Positions 7,069 through 14,894 of a stretch of DNA of 21,550 nt are shown here, piece after piece. This DNA is from Candidatus Hydrogenedentota bacterium (GTDB lineage: Bacteria; Hydrogenedentota; Hydrogenedentia; Hydrogenedentales; SLHB01). How positions within the stretch are numbered: the first letter of the stretch is position 1; the number at the start of each line of letters is the position of its first letter. The notes beneath the pieces were generated by a model. The model worked only from the letters and a program-made list of their open reading frames with translations, made no database searches and was not told where the DNA came from. A program made the translations under genes and the position numbers. Location of the stretch: positions 4,995 to 26,544 of the forward strand of contig DAOLNV010000071.1 in NCBI GenBank assembly GCA_035416745.1, given 5' to 3'.

Positions 7069-7971
7069 CTACCCTTTCAATCCGCTCATGGCGATACCCT
7101 GGATGAAGGTGCGCTGGGTGAAGAAGAACAAGACAATGATGGGCGCCACAACGAGGGTGGAGGCGGCCATGAGCAGATTCCACGGGGTGCCGCCCTGACG
7201 GCTCTGGAAAAACTGCAACCCAAGCGCCAGGGTAAAGGTGTCCTGGTCGATCAGGTAAATCAGCGGTCCGAGGAAATCGTTCCAGCAGTACATGAAATGG
7301 AACAGGGCCACCACGGCGAGGGCCGGCCGCGAAAGAGGCAGCACCACCCGCCGGTAAATGCCGAATTCCGAGCATCCGTCGATGCGGGCCGCGTCGTCGA
7401 AGTCGCGCGGAATAGTCAGGAAGAACTGGCGCAGCAGGAAAACATTGAACGCGCTCGCCCCGAACCAGGCAGGCAGCCACAACGGCCGGAACGTGCCGAT
7501 CCAGTGCAGTTTCCGGAACACGGCGTACAGCGGCACCATAGTGACCGGAAACGGCACCATCATCGTTGCAAGAAGCACCAGGAACACGATGTCGCGGCCT
7601 TTCCATTCGATGCGCGAAAACCCGTACGCGACCACCGAACTGCTGAGCACGGTCCCGAGGGTGCCCAGGATGGCGATGGTGAGGGTGTTGCGGGCGTACG
7701 CGAAGAAGGGGATGTAATTGACCGCCTGCCAGAAGTTTTCCCACTGGACGGGGTCGGGAATCCACCGCGGCGGCATGACCATGGTCTGATCAATCGGTTT
7801 GAGCGCTGTCGAGATCATCCACACGAGCGGGAAGAGAAACAGGAGGCTTCCAGCTACCAACACGGCGTGAATCGCGAGCGCCCGCGGCCAGCTCAGCTGG
7901 TTGGCATGGGAAGCAGTGCGGGTCTTGCGCCGTTTGACCCCGTCGGATGCGATGTTCCGGCTATCCCCCAT
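7069..7971 (-). CDS. carbohydrate ABC transporter permease, MalG/UgpE type
   Basis: This is a 300-residue inner-membrane subunit of a CUT1-type carbohydrate importer, last in a three-gene operon. It shows six hydrophobic segments and the EAA loop that contacts the ATPase: DAARIDGC at residues 193-200, leading to VVLPLSRP (209-216). This is the typical MalG-side form. The C-terminal part GIAMSGLKG is the usual end of this subfamily. The ATG at 7971 lies inside the end of the upstream permease gene (overlap of 11 nt), with AGAGGG just before it, so translation is probably coupled. The substrate is not readable from permeases; a mono- or oligosaccharide or glycerol phosphate is usual. No ATPase gene is present in the window. 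Confidence 0.92.
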   Translation of the reverse strand: MGDSRNIASDGVKRRKTRTASHANQLSWPRALAIHAVLVAGSLLFLFPLVWMISTALKPIDQTMVMPPRWIPDPVQWENFWQAVNYIPFFAYARNTLTIAILGTLGTVLSSSVVAYGFSRIEWKGRDIVFLVLLATMMVPFPVTMVPLYAVFRKLHWIGTFRPLWLPAWFGASAFNVFLLRQFFLTIPRDFDDAARIDGCSEFGIYRRVVLPLSRPALAVVALFHFMYCWNDFLGPLIYLIDQDTFTLALGLQFFQSRQGGTPWNLLMAASTLVVAPIIVLFFFTQRTFIQGIAMSGLKG

Positions 7972-8857
7972 AATGCACCCTCTTGCGCGACATGCGATAC
8001 ACCAGAAGCGTCAATGCCAGGATGATGAGGAACAGGATCCACGCCATGGCGCACGCATAGCCCATGCGAAGGTAGCGGAACGCGGAATTGTAGAGATACA
8101 TCGTGTAGAAAGTGGTCGACCGCGCGGGCCCGCCCGTGCCGTCCGTAAGCACATATGGCAGCGCGAACACCTGCAGCGCCGAGATCAAGCCCATGACGAC
8201 GTTGAAGAATATGGCCGGCGACAACAGGGGGATGGTGATGTGGCGCACCTTTGAGAACCACCGGGCCCCGTCGAGATCGGCCGCCTCGTACAACTGCTTC
8301 GGTATATCCTGCAACCCCGCCAGATAGATGACCACGGCATGCCCCACCCCCCAGAGGCTCATGAGAATGATGGCGGGCTTGGACCACGCGGTCGATTGCA
8401 GCCAGATGGGCGCCTGGAGACCCAGCGGGTTCAGCACCATGTTGAGAACGTAGTTCACGACGCCGTACTCGCCGTTGAGCATCCACATCCACAGTATGCC
8501 CAGCGCGACAAGCGGCGTGAGCGACGGCAGAAAGAAGATCGTGCGGTATATGGTCATTCCGCGCACGCCGGTATTGAGCAGCAACGCCAGCACGATCGCC
8601 AGCAAGGTCGCCAGCGGCAGGAAGAACACGGCGAAATACATCGTGTTGTAGAGCGATTTCCAGAGCACCGGGTCGGTCAACAGCTCGTGGTAGTTTGCGC
8701 CGCCCACAAACACGGGAGGTTTCAGCACCGAGTAGTCGCAGAGGCTGTAGTAAAACGAAGCCGCCAGGGGATAGATCGTGAACGCGGCGAAACCCGCAAT
8801 CCACGGCGAAATAAACAGCAGGCCGTTCCTGATGCTTCGCATTTCGCGGCTCGTCAT
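7961..8857 (-). CDS. carbohydrate ABC transporter permease, MalF/UgpA type
   Basis: This is a 298-residue inner-membrane permease, partner of the MalG-type subunit downstream. The start ATG at 8857 forms an ATGA overlap with the stop of the binding-protein gene (8854-8857) and has GGAGG upstream. The longer open frame beyond it runs into the previous gene and is not needed. Six hydrophobic segments are visible. The EAA loop EAADLDGA (191-198), continuing to ITIPLLSP (207-214), is the canonical MalF-side motif. The N-terminus lacks the extra helices of E. coli MalF, as is normal for CUT1 permeases of about 300 residues. The order of binding protein, MalF-like and MalG-like genes is the standard one for this family. 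Confidence 0.92.
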   Translation of the reverse strand: MTSREMRSIRNGLLFISPWIAGFAAFTIYPLAASFYYSLCDYSVLKPPVFVGGANYHELLTDPVLWKSLYNTMYFAVFFLPLATLLAIVLALLLNTGVRGMTIYRTIFFLPSLTPLVALGILWMWMLNGEYGVVNYVLNMVLNPLGLQAPIWLQSTAWSKPAIILMSLWGVGHAVVIYLAGLQDIPKQLYEAADLDGARWFSKVRHITIPLLSPAIFFNVVMGLISALQVFALPYVLTDGTGGPARSTTFYTMYLYNSAFRYLRMGYACAMAWILFLIILALTLLVYRMSRKRVHYGG

Positions 8858-10296
8858 CGCGCGGCCTCCGCCTCCGCCCGTTCGCGGCGCTCGATGCTCG
8901 CGCGCGCACGGACCCACATATCCGACACGCGCTCCTGCACCATCGACACCGCGGCTTCGGGCCCGGTCGTGCCGAACATGACCATGTCGAACGCCGGCGT
9001 GATCTCGTCGTTGTACTCGTACCACATGCTCATCAACGGCGCATAGAACGCATTGGGGCTGTCCGCCAGCGTGATGAACACCTCGATGTAGGGGTTGGGA
9101 TGGTTGGCCAGAAACTCAGGGCTCACCTCCTTGAGCGGCGTGAATTTCTTGTGGCCCATGTTGAGAAGCTCCAATCCTTCCTGCGAACAGAGATACTGGA
9201 TGAACTCGAAGGCTTCGTCGGGATGCCGCGCGCCCGCCGGAATGCAGATCGAGTCGCATTCCACCATGGCCACGTGCTCCAGGCCCGGCACCGCGGACGG
9301 AAACGGCGCCGCGCCCCACTCCAAACCGGGCGCATAGGTCTGGATAAAGTTCGCCATCCACACGCCCTGAACGATCATCGCCACCCGCTCACTGAAAAAG
9401 GGGTTCTGCGGCGTGGCGAACTGGCCCGCGATGCCGCTTTGAAACCGCCGCAACTCCTCCGCCCCGTACTTCTGGGGATAGCTCTGGATCCATTTCCACG
9501 CCGCCAGGTTCTCCGGCGTATCGAACGTGACATTCTCGCCGTCCCACAATTCACCCCCGAACCAGTATCCCCACGACCAGTGCCACCACCCCGGCTCGGA
9601 CGGCGTAAACCCAACCTGCACGAGATGGCCGTTCTCATCGTACTTGGTCAGTTTCCCGGCCATCTCGTCGAGTTCAGCCAGCGTTCGCGGCGGACGTTCG
9701 GGATCGAGCCCCGCTTCGCGGAACAGCCGCTTGTTCCAGTGCAGCGCGGTCGAGGCCGGCGTCGTCGGCAGGCCGTACAACGTGCCCCGGTAGGTGTTCT
9801 GTTCCAGGAACACCTCGGTAAACGCCTCCCGGCGCATGCCCGCCTTCTCCATGAAGGGTTCCAGCGGCATCAGGGCCCGTTTCTCGGCGAACTGCGACAG
9901 CCCCGCGCTCCATAGTCCTACCAGGTCCGGCGGATCGCCGCCCGCGATCGCCACCAGCGCCTTCCGGTCGATCTGGCTCATGGTGACCAGATTGACGTAG
10001 ATGCGGTCCTGCTTCCCGTTGAACCGGTCCACCACCCGCTGGATGGCCTCACCCTCGAATCCGGTCCATTTTTCCCAGTACGTGATCCGGAGACGGCCGT
10101 CGACGTACTCGTCCCGCGGTTGAGGAATGATGATGTTGCAGCCGGACAGGCAGATGAGAGCTGCGAGCAAAACGCACACAACACCGAACGCAGACGGCCC
10201 CAGCGAACCTGTTGTGACGCGGCCTCCTCGCGCTCTGGCGCACCCCGCTGTGGCGTGGCCTCCCCCCGCTGTGGCGTGGTCTCCTGACCACGCCAC
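8854..10296 (-). CDS. extracellular sugar-binding lipoprotein (family 1 SBP); start uncertain
   Basis: This is the solute-binding lipoprotein of the CUT1 importer. It captures the sugar outside the membrane and delivers it to the two permeases downstream. The mature part is typical of family 1 binding proteins: LRITYWEKWTGFEGEAIQRV, then FNGKQDRIYVNL, GGDPPDLVGLW, YGLPTTPASTALHWNKRLF, VAMIVQGVWMANFIQ and a C-terminal DEAFEFIQYLCS block. The lipobox is LSGC, with the cysteine encoded at 10138-10140 after a hydrophobic stretch. The start is unclear. The GTG at 10296 puts the cysteine at residue 53, much further in than usual. The next upstream choice is the ATG at 10461 (535 residues). No well-placed start with a ribosome site lies close to the lipobox. 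A cluster of 21-nt repeats covers exactly this zone and may have changed the N-terminus. Confidence 0.85.
   Translation of the reverse strand: MAWSGDHATAGGGHATAGCARARGGRVTTGSLGPSAFGVVCVLLAALICLSGCNIIIPQPRDEYVDGRLRITYWEKWTGFEGEAIQRVVDRFNGKQDRIYVNLVTMSQIDRKALVAIAGGDPPDLVGLWSAGLSQFAEKRALMPLEPFMEKAGMRREAFTEVFLEQNTYRGTLYGLPTTPASTALHWNKRLFREAGLDPERPPRTLAELDEMAGKLTKYDENGHLVQVGFTPSEPGWWHWSWGYWFGGELWDGENVTFDTPENLAAWKWIQSYPQKYGAEELRRFQSGIAGQFATPQNPFFSERVAMIVQGVWMANFIQTYAPGLEWGAAPFPSAVPGLEHVAMVECDSICIPAGARHPDEAFEFIQYLCSQEGLELLNMGHKKFTPLKEVSPEFLANHPNPYIEVFITLADSPNAFYAPLMSMWYEYNDEITPAFDMVMFGTTGPEAAVSMVQERVSDMWVRARASIERRERAEAEAAR
10207..10296. repeat. 21-nt direct repeats ending in a perfect palindrome
   Basis: Two 21-nt units are exactly adjacent at 10243-10263 and 10264-10284 and match at 20 of 21 positions. 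A degenerate copy at 10207-10227 matches the first unit at 16 of 21. The last unit runs into a perfect inverted repeat at 10271-10296, with 10-nt arms GTGGCGTGGT and ACCACGCCAC around CTCCTG. The cluster lies over the 5' end of the sugar-binding-protein gene. It looks like a short dispersed genomic repeat rather than coding sequence, although the frame stays open through it. Confidence 0.7.
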
Positions 10297-10483
10297 TCTT
10301 GCGACCGAAGGCCTCCCGCCCCCGCCTCCGCACCCTGGAACCAGCAACACGGAGACCGGCAATCGCGCGCGCGGTGCGTTCACTGGACCGCGCCACGCCA
10401 GCGTCCCTGGCCCGTTTCGGCGATTGCTCACGTTACCCCCCGAACCAGAACATGGAAACATTCACATGGCGCCAAACCCTCCT

Positions 10484-10513
10484 AGCATACACATTTCACC
10501 GCCTGGATTTGAA
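10484..10513 (-). promoter_or_regulatory. candidate promoter of the ABC operon
   Basis: On the minus strand TTCAAA, 18 nt and then TATGCT (10489-10484) form a weak sigma70-like pair; TGTG directly before TATGCT gives it an extended -10 character. AGGAGGG follows at once, but it would lie at the predicted start of transcription (near 10477), so it is unlikely to serve as a ribosome site. Confidence 0.3.
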
Positions 10514-10569
10514 ACCCAACACGGCATCGCTACAGGCTTGACGCCTGCGCTGCCATGACCAGCGCCGGC

Positions 10570-10598
10570 TTGCGCCGGGCGCCGGGGAGTCGTACCAT
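10570..10598 (+). promoter_or_regulatory. promoter of the second MFS gene
   Basis: TTGCGC at 10570-10575 and TACCAT at 10593-10598 are separated by 17 nt. The -10 and the following CG (TACCATCG) are the same as in the promoter of the paralogous MFS gene. Predicted transcription start is near 10605, which excludes the ATG at 10555 and supports the start at 10642. Confidence 0.45.
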
Positions 10599-10641
10599 CG
10601 CGCGGCGATGGTTCCGTAGCGTTCGGGAGACTGGTCCGCTC

Positions 10642-11826
10642 ATGCTCATCAAGATCGTGGCTGTATCCGGGGTATTCTGCCTCGGCTTTTGTTTTGCGCT
10701 GCTGGGTTCGCTCAGCGTGAAGATCATGCCGCGCCTGGGGATTGGCAAAGCGGCGTTCGGCACCCTCGTGGCAGGATTCATGTTCTCAAGCACTCTTTCG
10801 TGTCTCGCCCTGGGATTCTTCGTGGACGCTCTGGGATACCGCCCGATTGCGGTATCCGGGTTTGTCGGCGTGGCCCTGTGCACATTGCTGTTGGCGCGGT
10901 GCAGGGCGTTCGCGCCCGCCATGGCCGCCTGCATCCTCCTGGGACTCTGCGCAATGTCGGTCAACACGGCGGGCAACACCCTCATCACCATCACGCTGTT
11001 TGACGGTACGAATCCGGCCGCCGCGAGCAATCTGGGCAACGTGTTCTTCGGTGCAGGTCTTCTGCTGACGCCCCTGCTGGCAAGCGTGCTGTTCGAGCGC
11101 CTGCAGTTCGACCGGGCCGTGTCGCTGTTGGCGATCTTCCCCGCGCTCCCCGTATTGCCGGCGCTCTTCGCCCAATATCCGGCCATAGAGACAGGGTACA
11201 GTCTGGCCAGCGCGCTGGCTATCGTGCGTGAACCCGCCGTTATCGCGGCTTCGGTCTGGGCATTCTTCTACTCGTCCATCGAGACCGTCCTGTCGAGTTG
11301 GCTGCCCAGCTGCGGGAAGGAGGTATTCGAACGGGCCGAACCCGGTGTGGCGGAAGCGCATCGCGACGCTTCCGCGCAACGCCTCTTGTCGTATTTTGCC
11401 CTGGCGATCATCGCGAGCCGGGTGGGCATGAGCCTGGCGCCGTGGCTTGCGGCCCACGGCGTCCCGGTGGTGACGGCCGGGTCGATGCTCCTGATTCTCT
11501 CGTTGGCGGGGTTGCGGTTCGCGCAATCGTCCCGAGCTTGCCGGCTATGCGTTATCGTCGCGGGGCTCGGTATCGGCCCCTGTTATCCCACAACCCTGGG
11601 CATGGTGTTTTCAAAATTCTACCCGGGGGTCTACGGCACCATTTTCGGTACGATGTCCACCCTCGGCATGTTCGGGGGCACGGTCGCCCCGAAGATCATC
11701 GGCAACATCGCGCAGCGCTCGAGTGTCCAGCGGGCGCTGTTGTGGCTGATCCCCGCGTGTCTTCTGCTGACAGCCGCGATCTTCGTGACCGCCGCCCTGC
11801 CGGGACGCGGCGCCCCCGTACCATGA
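10642..11826 (+). CDS. MFS transporter, paralogue of the one at 5697
   Basis: This is a 394-residue major facilitator carrier with about 12 hydrophobic segments. The start is set at the ATG at 10642. The first residues then align directly with the paralogue (IVAVSGVF here, MTAFSGVF there) and motif A (GFFVDALGYR) falls at residues 58-67 in both proteins. A GGGAG lies about 12 nt upstream, somewhat far. An in-frame ATG at 10555 lies upstream of the predicted promoter. Both paralogues share MSVNTAGNTL-type and AASNLGNVFFG-type blocks, which resemble fucose-permease-like sugar carriers. Unlike its paralogue it has no Pro/Ala tail and carries a longer central loop (FERAEPGVAEAHRDAS). It is transcribed divergently from the sugar ABC operon, which suggests a related substrate. 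Confidence 0.85.
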   Translation: MLIKIVAVSGVFCLGFCFALLGSLSVKIMPRLGIGKAAFGTLVAGFMFSSTLSCLALGFFVDALGYRPIAVSGFVGVALCTLLLARCRAFAPAMAACILLGLCAMSVNTAGNTLITITLFDGTNPAAASNLGNVFFGAGLLLTPLLASVLFERLQFDRAVSLLAIFPALPVLPALFAQYPAIETGYSLASALAIVREPAVIAASVWAFFYSSIETVLSSWLPSCGKEVFERAEPGVAEAHRDASAQRLLSYFALAIIASRVGMSLAPWLAAHGVPVVTAGSMLLILSLAGLRFAQSSRACRLCVIVAGLGIGPCYPTTLGMVFSKFYPGVYGTIFGTMSTLGMFGGTVAPKIIGNIAQRSSVQRALLWLIPACLLLTAAIFVTAALPGRGAPVP

Positions 11827-11866
11827 CAAGCCAAGCGCGCTCGCCGGGAGAGGGCCGTCTGTTCGG

Positions 11867-11896
11867 TTGCGGTCAACGGCCGTGCCGGGATACTCT
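11867..11896 (+). promoter_or_regulatory. candidate promoter of the esterase operon
   Basis: TTGCGG at 11867-11872 and TACTCT at 11891-11896 are separated by 18 nt, with transcription expected near 11903 and a leader of about 50 nt before the ATG at 11954. The boxes are moderate matches to consensus. Confidence 0.4.
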
Positions 11897-11953
11897 AATG
11901 AGCAACTTCAGAAAACGACCCTTGGCGTCAAACATACCGGAGGAAAAACCGCC

Positions 11954-13075
11954 ATGACCGAATTGAAACATGGCCTCGTGGTGACCCTTGTCCTGGCTCT
12001 TGCGCTTTCGCTGTTTCCCGGCTGCGGACCCAAGGAGGCGCCTCCCGCGCCGCGGGAACCGTCTCAAGCGCCTGTAGAACAACCCGCCGCGCCTCCGGCT
12101 GAGGCGGCACTACCCGCTGATACCGGCGACCCCATCGCGGTCATGAAAGAGCCGCCGGCCATGCCGAAAGGGTACGGTTCGACCCCCGAAGTCATGATCG
12201 CCATCGGCAAGGGCGAGATCGAGCTGCTTGATGAGAACGTAAAGCCGCCGGAAGACGTGAAAGAGCTCGCGGGTATCGAGTACTGCAACATCGACGGCAT
12301 ATCGCTGAAACTCGACCTGGCTCTGCCCGCCGAAGCCAAAGGACCGCTCCCCGGCCTGATCTTCATCCACGGCGGCGCATGGGCCAGTGGCGAACGCGAG
12401 ATTTACCACCTCTATACCTACAAATTCGCCCAGCAGGGCTATGCCGCGGCGACCATTTCATACCGCCTTGCGGGGCAGGCAAAATTCCCCGCCGCCGTGC
12501 AGGACGTGAAATGCGCCGTGCGTTGGATGCGCGCGAACGCCGCGACCTATGGCATCGATCCTGACCACATCGCGGTGCTTGGCGGCTCCGCGGGGGGGCA
12601 TCTCGCCATGATGGTCGGGTACACCTCCGATGTGCCGGAATTCGAGGGAGAGGGCGGCAACCCGGGCGTCAGCAGCGCCGTCCAAGCGGTGGTCAATTTC
12701 TACGGACCCTATGATCTTACCGCGGAAATCGCCCAGAATTCGGACGATGTCAAAGGGTTCCTCGGCGTTACCTACGAGGAAAACCCCGATCTCTATCTCA
12801 AAGCGTCGCCTATGAATTACCTGAATGCGGGTGACCCGCCTACCCTGATTTTTCATGGAACCATCGACGAGGTGGTGCCGGTGGAACAGTCGGAGCGCCT
12901 TGCGGCACGGCTCGGAGAGTTGGGCATTCCCTATACGTTCGAGCGTTTCGAGGGATGGCCCCACACCATGGACCTTGCCAAGGCGGTTAACGAGCGCTGC
13001 CGCTGGTTCATGTACCGGTTCTTCGAGGAACATCTCTCACTTGAACCAGCGGCCCCTGCGGGTGCGGCGCAATGA
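11954..13075 (+). CDS. lipoprotein alpha/beta hydrolase (BD-FAE/COG0657 esterase)
   Basis: This is a 373-residue predicted lipoprotein esterase. The ATG at 11954 follows GGAGG, and a lipoprotein signal peptide follows (hydrophobic LVVTLVLALALSL, lipobox FPGC); 29 upstream codons of open frame are not needed. After a Pro/Ala/Glu-rich linker, the alpha/beta-hydrolase domain shows HGGAW at 139-143 (oxyanion hole), the nucleophile elbow GGSAGG with Ser212, the acid Asp305 in GTIDEVVP and the base His337 in GWPHTMD, so a complete triad. This layout is typical of COG0657 and BD-FAE carbohydrate or feruloyl esterases; de-esterification of a polysaccharide or oligosaccharide at the cell surface is the likely role. 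It is the first gene of a three-gene operon and overlaps the next by ATGA. Confidence 0.88.
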   Translation: MTELKHGLVVTLVLALALSLFPGCGPKEAPPAPREPSQAPVEQPAAPPAEAALPADTGDPIAVMKEPPAMPKGYGSTPEVMIAIGKGEIELLDENVKPPEDVKELAGIEYCNIDGISLKLDLALPAEAKGPLPGLIFIHGGAWASGEREIYHLYTYKFAQQGYAAATISYRLAGQAKFPAAVQDVKCAVRWMRANAATYGIDPDHIAVLGGSAGGHLAMMVGYTSDVPEFEGEGGNPGVSSAVQAVVNFYGPYDLTAEIAQNSDDVKGFLGVTYEENPDLYLKASPMNYLNAGDPPTLIFHGTIDEVVPVEQSERLAARLGELGIPYTFERFEGWPHTMDLAKAVNERCRWFMYRFFEEHLSLEPAAPAGAAQ

Positions 13076-13857
13076 GAATGGCGGATTGCGGCTGGGTGTG
13101 GGAAGGCCAGGGCCTCGACCCGGGCGTGCACCCATCCATCTTCGGCATCGGAGATGGCGCGGAGTTTTTCGGCCTCCGGAAAGTGCATTTCCTGTTCCAT
13201 GACACGACGCGCCTGGCCCTCCAGCGTCTTGCGCATCTGGAGGAGGTCGTGCCCGACATCTCGAAGTGGCGGTTCCGCGATACGAAGAACGGCGGTTCGG
13301 AGAGCTACTGCGACGGCCGGCCCGAGACCGTCCGCGCCGAGGCGGAGAAAGTCAGCCGGTTCTCGCGCGAGTTCCCCAACATCACCGGCGGGTACTACGA
13401 CGACATGAAAGGGCTCATTACCAAGTATGGGCACGGAGCCGACGAGTGCGCCCGCATACACGACGCGCTCCGCAGCGAGAACAAGAACCTCAAGCTGCAC
13501 ACGGTGGTGTACAGCCACGAGCTTGACCCGCCCGGGTTCTGGCTGCCTCTCCTGCCCTACATGGACGTCGTGACGTTCTGGGTCTGGGGCTACGAGCGGC
13601 TCGCAACGCTCGAGGATGACCTCAAACGGTGCCGCGAACTCTTCGGCGGCCGGCCCATCCTAATGGGGTGCTATCTGCGGGACTATCCGACCGCGTCGCC
13701 CATGCCCATGGAATCGGTCCGCCACCAGTGGCGGGTGCTGGCCGATGCGCTGGCCGGCGGCCTCGTCGACGGATACGACATTCTCGCGACCGTTCTTATC
13801 GAAGGCCAGCTCGAGCAGGCCGAGTGGATTCGGGATTTCATCAAAGACCATTCGTAG
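13072..13857 (+). CDS. conserved-looking protein of unknown function
   Basis: This is a 261-residue soluble protein with no signal peptide or membrane segment. The ATG at 13072 overlaps the stop of the esterase gene (ATGA); an ATG two codons later is an equally possible start. It has features of a barrel-type enzyme: WVWEGQGLDPG at the N-terminus, GLRKVHFLFHD, ISKWRFRD, a GYYDDMKGLI block with paired Asp residues, KLHTVVYSHELD, YMDVVTFWVWGYERL, PILMGCYLRDYPT and a C-terminal GYDILATVLIEGQLEQAEWIRDFI. The alternation of hydrophobic strands ending in charged residues suggests a TIM-barrel fold similar to glycoside-hydrolase-like proteins, but I cannot name a family. Its position between a carbohydrate esterase and an oxidoreductase suggests a part in carbohydrate metabolism; this is inference. 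Confidence 0.75.
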   Translation: MRMADCGWVWEGQGLDPGVHPSIFGIGDGAEFFGLRKVHFLFHDTTRLALQRLAHLEEVVPDISKWRFRDTKNGGSESYCDGRPETVRAEAEKVSRFSREFPNITGGYYDDMKGLITKYGHGADECARIHDALRSENKNLKLHTVVYSHELDPPGFWLPLLPYMDVVTFWVWGYERLATLEDDLKRCRELFGGRPILMGCYLRDYPTASPMPMESVRHQWRVLADALAGGLVDGYDILATVLIEGQLEQAEWIRDFIKDHS

Positions 13858-13866
13858 GAGTGAATC

Positions 13867-14817
13867 ATGCGGGTGTTGGTGATGGGCGCGGGCGCCATGG
13901 GTTCCGCGGTCGGAGGGTTTCTGGCAAAAGCCGGGCATGCTGTAACGCTCGTCGGCCGCCCGGCCCATATCGAAGCCATCGCCCGGCAGGGGTTGCGCAT
14001 CACGGGCATCTGGGGCGGCCACCACGTCTCGAACCTGGCCACGGCCACCGGCGCCGCCGCGTTCAAGCCCGGAGATTTCGATCTCATCCTGATCACCGTG
14101 AAATCGTACGACACGCGGACGGCCGTGGCCGCCATTGCGCCCCTGGTCGACAGCCACACCCTCGTATGCTCCTACCAGAACGGCCTCGGAAACGCCGAGA
14201 TCATCGCGGAAGCCGTCGGCTGGCACAGAACAGTCGGAGCGCGGGCTATCTACGGCGTGTGGCTCCCGGAGCCCGGCACGGCCGAGATCACGGTCATCGC
14301 GAATCCCACCGCGCTAGGCGTTTACACGCCCGATGCCCCGGCGGACCGGGTCCGCGGGATCGCCGAAGCGATGAACGCCTCAGGCGTGCCCACCGTCTAC
14401 ACCGACCGTATCGCCACCGTGCTCTGGGGAAAAGTGGCCTACAACTGCGCGCTGAACCCTCTCTCCGCGCTCCTCGATGTGCCCTACGGGGCGCTGCTCG
14501 ACACGGAACACACCCGCGCCATCATGCGCGATGTGGTCCACGAGTTGTACGCGGTGGGACGCGCCATGAATGTGAACCTCGACCCCGGCGCGCCCGAAGC
14601 GTACGTGACTCTCCTGTTCGAGGAGCTGATTCCCCCCACGGCAAAACACTATGCGAGTATGCGCGAGGATTTCCGGCTGAAGCGCCGCACCGAGATCGAC
14701 GCTCTCAACGGCGCTATCTGCCGGTACGCCGGCGCGCAGGGCATCGTATGCCCCGCCAACACCCTGTTAACCCGCCTGGTTCACGCGCGCGAACATCAAA
14801 TCGGCCTGCATTCATAG
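13867..14817 (+). CDS. ketopantoate reductase (PanE/ApbA) family oxidoreductase
   Basis: This is a 316-residue cytoplasmic NAD(P)H-dependent reductase of the ketopantoate reductase family, which in the best-known case reduces 2-dehydropantoate to pantoate for coenzyme A synthesis. The ATG at 13867 follows TAGGAG. The N-terminal Rossmann motif GAGAMG occupies residues 7-12, followed by VTLVGRP and LILITVKSYDT. NGLGN is the usual substrate-loop motif. The C-terminal helical domain begins with LWGKVAYNCALNPLSAL, whose Lys189 corresponds to the catalytic lysine. The family also contains paralogues of unknown substrate that sit in catabolic operons. Here it lies 9 nt after an uncharacterised gene and in an esterase operon, so an alternative 2-oxo-acid substrate is quite possible. 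Confidence 0.88.
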   Translation: MRVLVMGAGAMGSAVGGFLAKAGHAVTLVGRPAHIEAIARQGLRITGIWGGHHVSNLATATGAAAFKPGDFDLILITVKSYDTRTAVAAIAPLVDSHTLVCSYQNGLGNAEIIAEAVGWHRTVGARAIYGVWLPEPGTAEITVIANPTALGVYTPDAPADRVRGIAEAMNASGVPTVYTDRIATVLWGKVAYNCALNPLSALLDVPYGALLDTEHTRAIMRDVVHELYAVGRAMNVNLDPGAPEAYVTLLFEELIPPTAKHYASMREDFRLKRRTEIDALNGAICRYAGAQGIVCPANTLLTRLVHAREHQIGLHS

Positions 14818-14837
14818 CGTTCGCGCCCGAACTGCGC

Positions 14838-14866
14838 TTGACGTTGCATCCCGTCAAGCGCACAAT
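14838..14866 (+). promoter_or_regulatory. promoter of the AmmeMemoRadiSam operon, with dyad
   Basis: TTGACG at 14838-14843 and CACAAT at 14861-14866 are separated by 17 nt. The spacer carries CGTCAA at 14852-14857, a perfect inverted repeat of the -35 (TTGACG, 8 nt, CGTCAA). The Nramp-related gene's promoter has the same TTGAC/GTCAA spacing and position. Transcription would begin near 14873, 22 nt before the amrS start. Confidence 0.5.
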
Positions 14867-14894
14867 AGAGACAAACCGGTTCAGGTGCAATCAG

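Larger units (their letters stand above)
10297..10641. other. 345-nt divergent intergenic region
   Basis: This region lies between the ABC operon (minus) and the second MFS gene (plus). It holds a candidate minus-strand -10 (TATGCT read on the minus strand, 10489-10484), a plus-strand promoter at 10570-10598, and a small inverted repeat CAGGC/GCCTG around TTGAC at 10533-10547. If the sugar-binding gene really starts at 10461, part of this region would be coding. Nothing else gene-like is supported. Confidence 0.5.

Noticed and set aside
10462..10560. tRNA or small RNA gene in the spacer before the second MFS gene
   Set aside because: No cloverleaf or T-loop sequence can be found. No tRNA or rRNA was seen anywhere in the window.
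13629..14894. Upstream extension of the amrS frame by 422 codons
   Set aside because: The extension is rich in Arg/His/Pro, runs over the reductase gene in another frame, and the AmrS family begins at the Cys motif just after 14895.
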